Shown here: positions 62,747-64,000 of the stretch, in pieces
Layout of the letters: each line of letters opens with the position of its first letter
How positions within the stretch are numbered: position 1 is the first letter of the stretch
Assembly (NCBI RefSeq): GCF_003814835.1
Contig: NZ_RKRG01000002.1
Location: 496,001-560,000, forward strand
DNA from: Methanobrevibacter gottschalkii DSM 11977
Lineage (GTDB): Archaea > Methanobacteriota > Methanobacteria > Methanobacteriales > Methanobacteriaceae
Direction: 5' to 3'
DNA length: 64,000 nt
Made by a program: the position numbers and the translations under genes
The notes under the pieces: model-generated
What the model saw: only the letters and a program-made list of their open reading frames with translations
What the model was told of the DNA's origin: nothing
Databases searched by the model: none

Positions 62747-63310
62747 ATGTTTAAAAAAATTCTGATTATATCACTTTCCATATTCATATTAATGAATGGT
62801 GCTGGTGCTATTGACTCTGCTAATTGGACTAGTGCTGATGTAGGTTATGAAACATTTAAAATACCTCCCCAATATGAAAATCCATACAGCAGTGACTTTG
62901 ACATGTATGAATTTGATGAAGACATTGATGTTTTTACAATCAGATATGTAAATCCGAATCTGATGGATTTATATGGTCATTTTCTAAATGAATACCATGG
63001 AAAAAAGGTTAATGTTGCAGGCCATGATGCTGTACACTTCACATATTATGATAGGCATGACAAGACCAACAATTCAGTATTATGGTTTTCAGCAGGTGAG
63101 GAATTCTATTATATCAATTGGATTGGCAGCAATATTACACCGGCAATTAAGGAAGTTGTTAAAAGTTCCTTAAAATCAAACTACACTCATAAGGAGTTTT
63201 ACAGTATATTAAATGATAATATAAAAATTACAATACTGTCAATTCCATTGAATCTCAAAGGTTTGATTATCCTACTGAGTTCTACTCATACAACTTCAGA
63301 AATGGTTTAA
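62747..63310 (+). CDS. Secreted hypothetical protein
   Basis: A 187-residue protein with a signal peptide (MFKKILIISLSIFILMNGAG then AIDS; cleavage likely after GAGA) and a soluble, acidic strand-rich middle; the C-terminus has a further hydrophobic stretch (ILSIPLNLKGLIILLSS). The middle part (TFKIPPQYENPYSSDFDMYE) resembles short unnamed proteins of Methanobrevibacter that follow a PsaA/PsbP-like pattern, without assigned function. It begins 6 nt after the zinc-ribbon membrane gene, with TGATTT before the ATG, so it is probably cotranscribed. The C-terminal end may be altered by mutation, because it loses similarity to the usual pattern. Confidence 0.55.
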   Translation: MFKKILIISLSIFILMNGAGAIDSANWTSADVGYETFKIPPQYENPYSSDFDMYEFDEDIDVFTIRYVNPNLMDLYGHFLNEYHGKKVNVAGHDAVHFTYYDRHDKTNNSVLWFSAGEEFYYINWIGSNITPAIKEVVKSSLKSNYTHKEFYSILNDNIKITILSIPLNLKGLIILLSSTHTTSEMV

Positions 63311-63442
63311 GTATTGGAAAGATATATTGAAACCCGTGAATAGTCCGGCTATGGGATAATCAAATGTTCATTAAAGAAAATATTAGGAAGCTCTGAGCTT
63401 TAGTGGATAAATATTATAAGAACAATCAACAAAATACAAGTA

Positions 63443-64000
63443 ATGACTAATCACAAACACCTGCGCACTGTTATTGAAGATATATATTCGAATGGAAATA
63501 AGCTAACTGAAGAACTCACTGCCCGCCTAATACATGAATTCAGATACTCCAATTTGTATATTCCCTCTAAAAAAGAGGACAATAAGCTGAATTTTATTAT
63601 TTATGAGGATGATGATTCCAAACTTACTCCATTATTTACTGATTTGGATGAATTTAGAAAATTCTATAAGGATGAGGATGTTCGGGCATTGCAAAATCCA
63701 TTTGAATTGTATCAGAATGTCTTAAAGACAACGGATATTGAAGGTTACATCTTAAATCCTGCTTCTGAAAAGTATTTGTTTAAAAAAGAATTTATTTTAG
63801 CTATTAACAATATTCCAAAGACTGATTTTTACACTACCAATCCCTACTCGGAAGAGGAATTATTAAATATGAAAAGGTCAGTTGATAATAAAAATTTGGA
63901 AAGATTTATTGAAAATAGAGCAAATATTGGGGATTTTGAGGGTTTATTTGAACAGATGGCAAATTCACAGTTATTTGCTTTAATGTTGTCTGATTTAAAA
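63443..64000 (+). CDS. SseB-like protein, 3' end cut off by the window
   Basis: An open frame of 186 codons from ATG 63443 to the last base. It reads MTNHKHLRTVIEDIYSNGNK, then LNFIIYEDDDSKLTPLFTDL, then a central YILNPASEKYLFKKEFI. The pattern (a strand with PLFTD.DEF and a late ILNP.S) matches the SseB N-terminal domain family, enhancer-of-serine-sensitivity type proteins whose function is unclear. No ribosome binding site is obvious; an A-rich segment precedes it. The protein continues past the window. Confidence 0.65.
   Translation, partial: MTNHKHLRTVIEDIYSNGNKLTEELTARLIHEFRYSNLYIPSKKEDNKLNFIIYEDDDSKLTPLFTDLDEFRKFYKDEDVRALQNPFELYQNVLKTTDIEGYILNPASEKYLFKKEFILAINNIPKTDFYTTNPYSEEELLNMKRSVDNKNLERFIENRANIGDFEGLFEQMANSQLFALMLSDLK

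Overview
The window looks like chromosome of a hydrogenotrophic methanogen of the order Methanobacteriales, most likely a gut-type Methanobrevibacter. The reasons are the low GC content, archaeal TATA boxes and short GGTG/GGAGGT ribosome binding sites, and the gene content: coenzyme M synthesis (comA, comD, comE), F420 (cofH), HdrABC, cyclic 2,3-diphosphoglycerate synthetase, archaeal primase PriS/PriL, FprA, methanogenesis marker proteins (MtxX, a DUF39-ferredoxin protein) and a large repeat-bearing adhesin-like protein. Species-level assignment is not possible from the sequence alone.

Region 1 (1-14.9 kb) is core metabolism: a truncated aldo/keto reductase, hypA-hypB (nickel insertion), a DUF354 protein, tRNA-Ala(GGC), a DUF1890/DUF1894/methionine-synthase operon, an iron-sulfur-flavoprotein-like gene, a membrane acyltransferase, cobalt-precorrin-4 methyltransferase, a three-gene set with two class III (pilin-type) signal peptides, then tatD, uppS, mtxX and cpgS on the minus strand and a divergent UPF0280 gene.

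Region 2 (15.2-22.7 kb) is the most interesting block. comA is followed by a DUF39 plus di-ferredoxin protein (candidate last step of coenzyme M synthesis) and a complete hdrC-hdrB-hdrA set. These converge on comE and comD across a shared terminator. The HdrA is fused to a second ferredoxin and an MvhD-like domain that has lost all its cysteines, and HdrB has lost one cysteine of its second CCG motif. I read this as a specialised HdrABC paralogue that may feed electrons to coenzyme M synthesis.

Region 3 (22.8-42.5 kb) is again mostly housekeeping: cofH, a thymidylate-kinase-like gene, priS and priL, a CooC/MinD-like ATPase with repeated upstream elements, a flavin reductase, an RmlC-like epimerase, a secreted protein with two FmdE domains, metG with DUF530 and DUF1699 neighbours, an Alg7/AglH-type transferase, riboflavin-pathway reductase, a PHP phosphoesterase, fprA and a flavodoxin.

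Region 4 (42.9-64 kb) is accessory. It holds an adhesin-like protein with 342-bp repeats, a decayed mcrC (type IV restriction) pseudogene, an anchored protein with an acidic repeat tail, a MazG plus nuclease-helicase (DUF2075) pair, a DUF4143 ATPase behind three 40-bp-spaced operator-like elements, a UvrD-type helicase with a C-terminal Fe-S nuclease, a PIN-like gene pair, TPR/zinc-ribbon proteins, a DinG/XPD-type helicase with a TPR tail, a zinc-ribbon CbbX-type AAA protein overlapping a zinc-ribbon membrane protein, a secreted protein and a truncated SseB-like gene. I see no CRISPR array, rRNA, origin repeats or intact insertion sequence.
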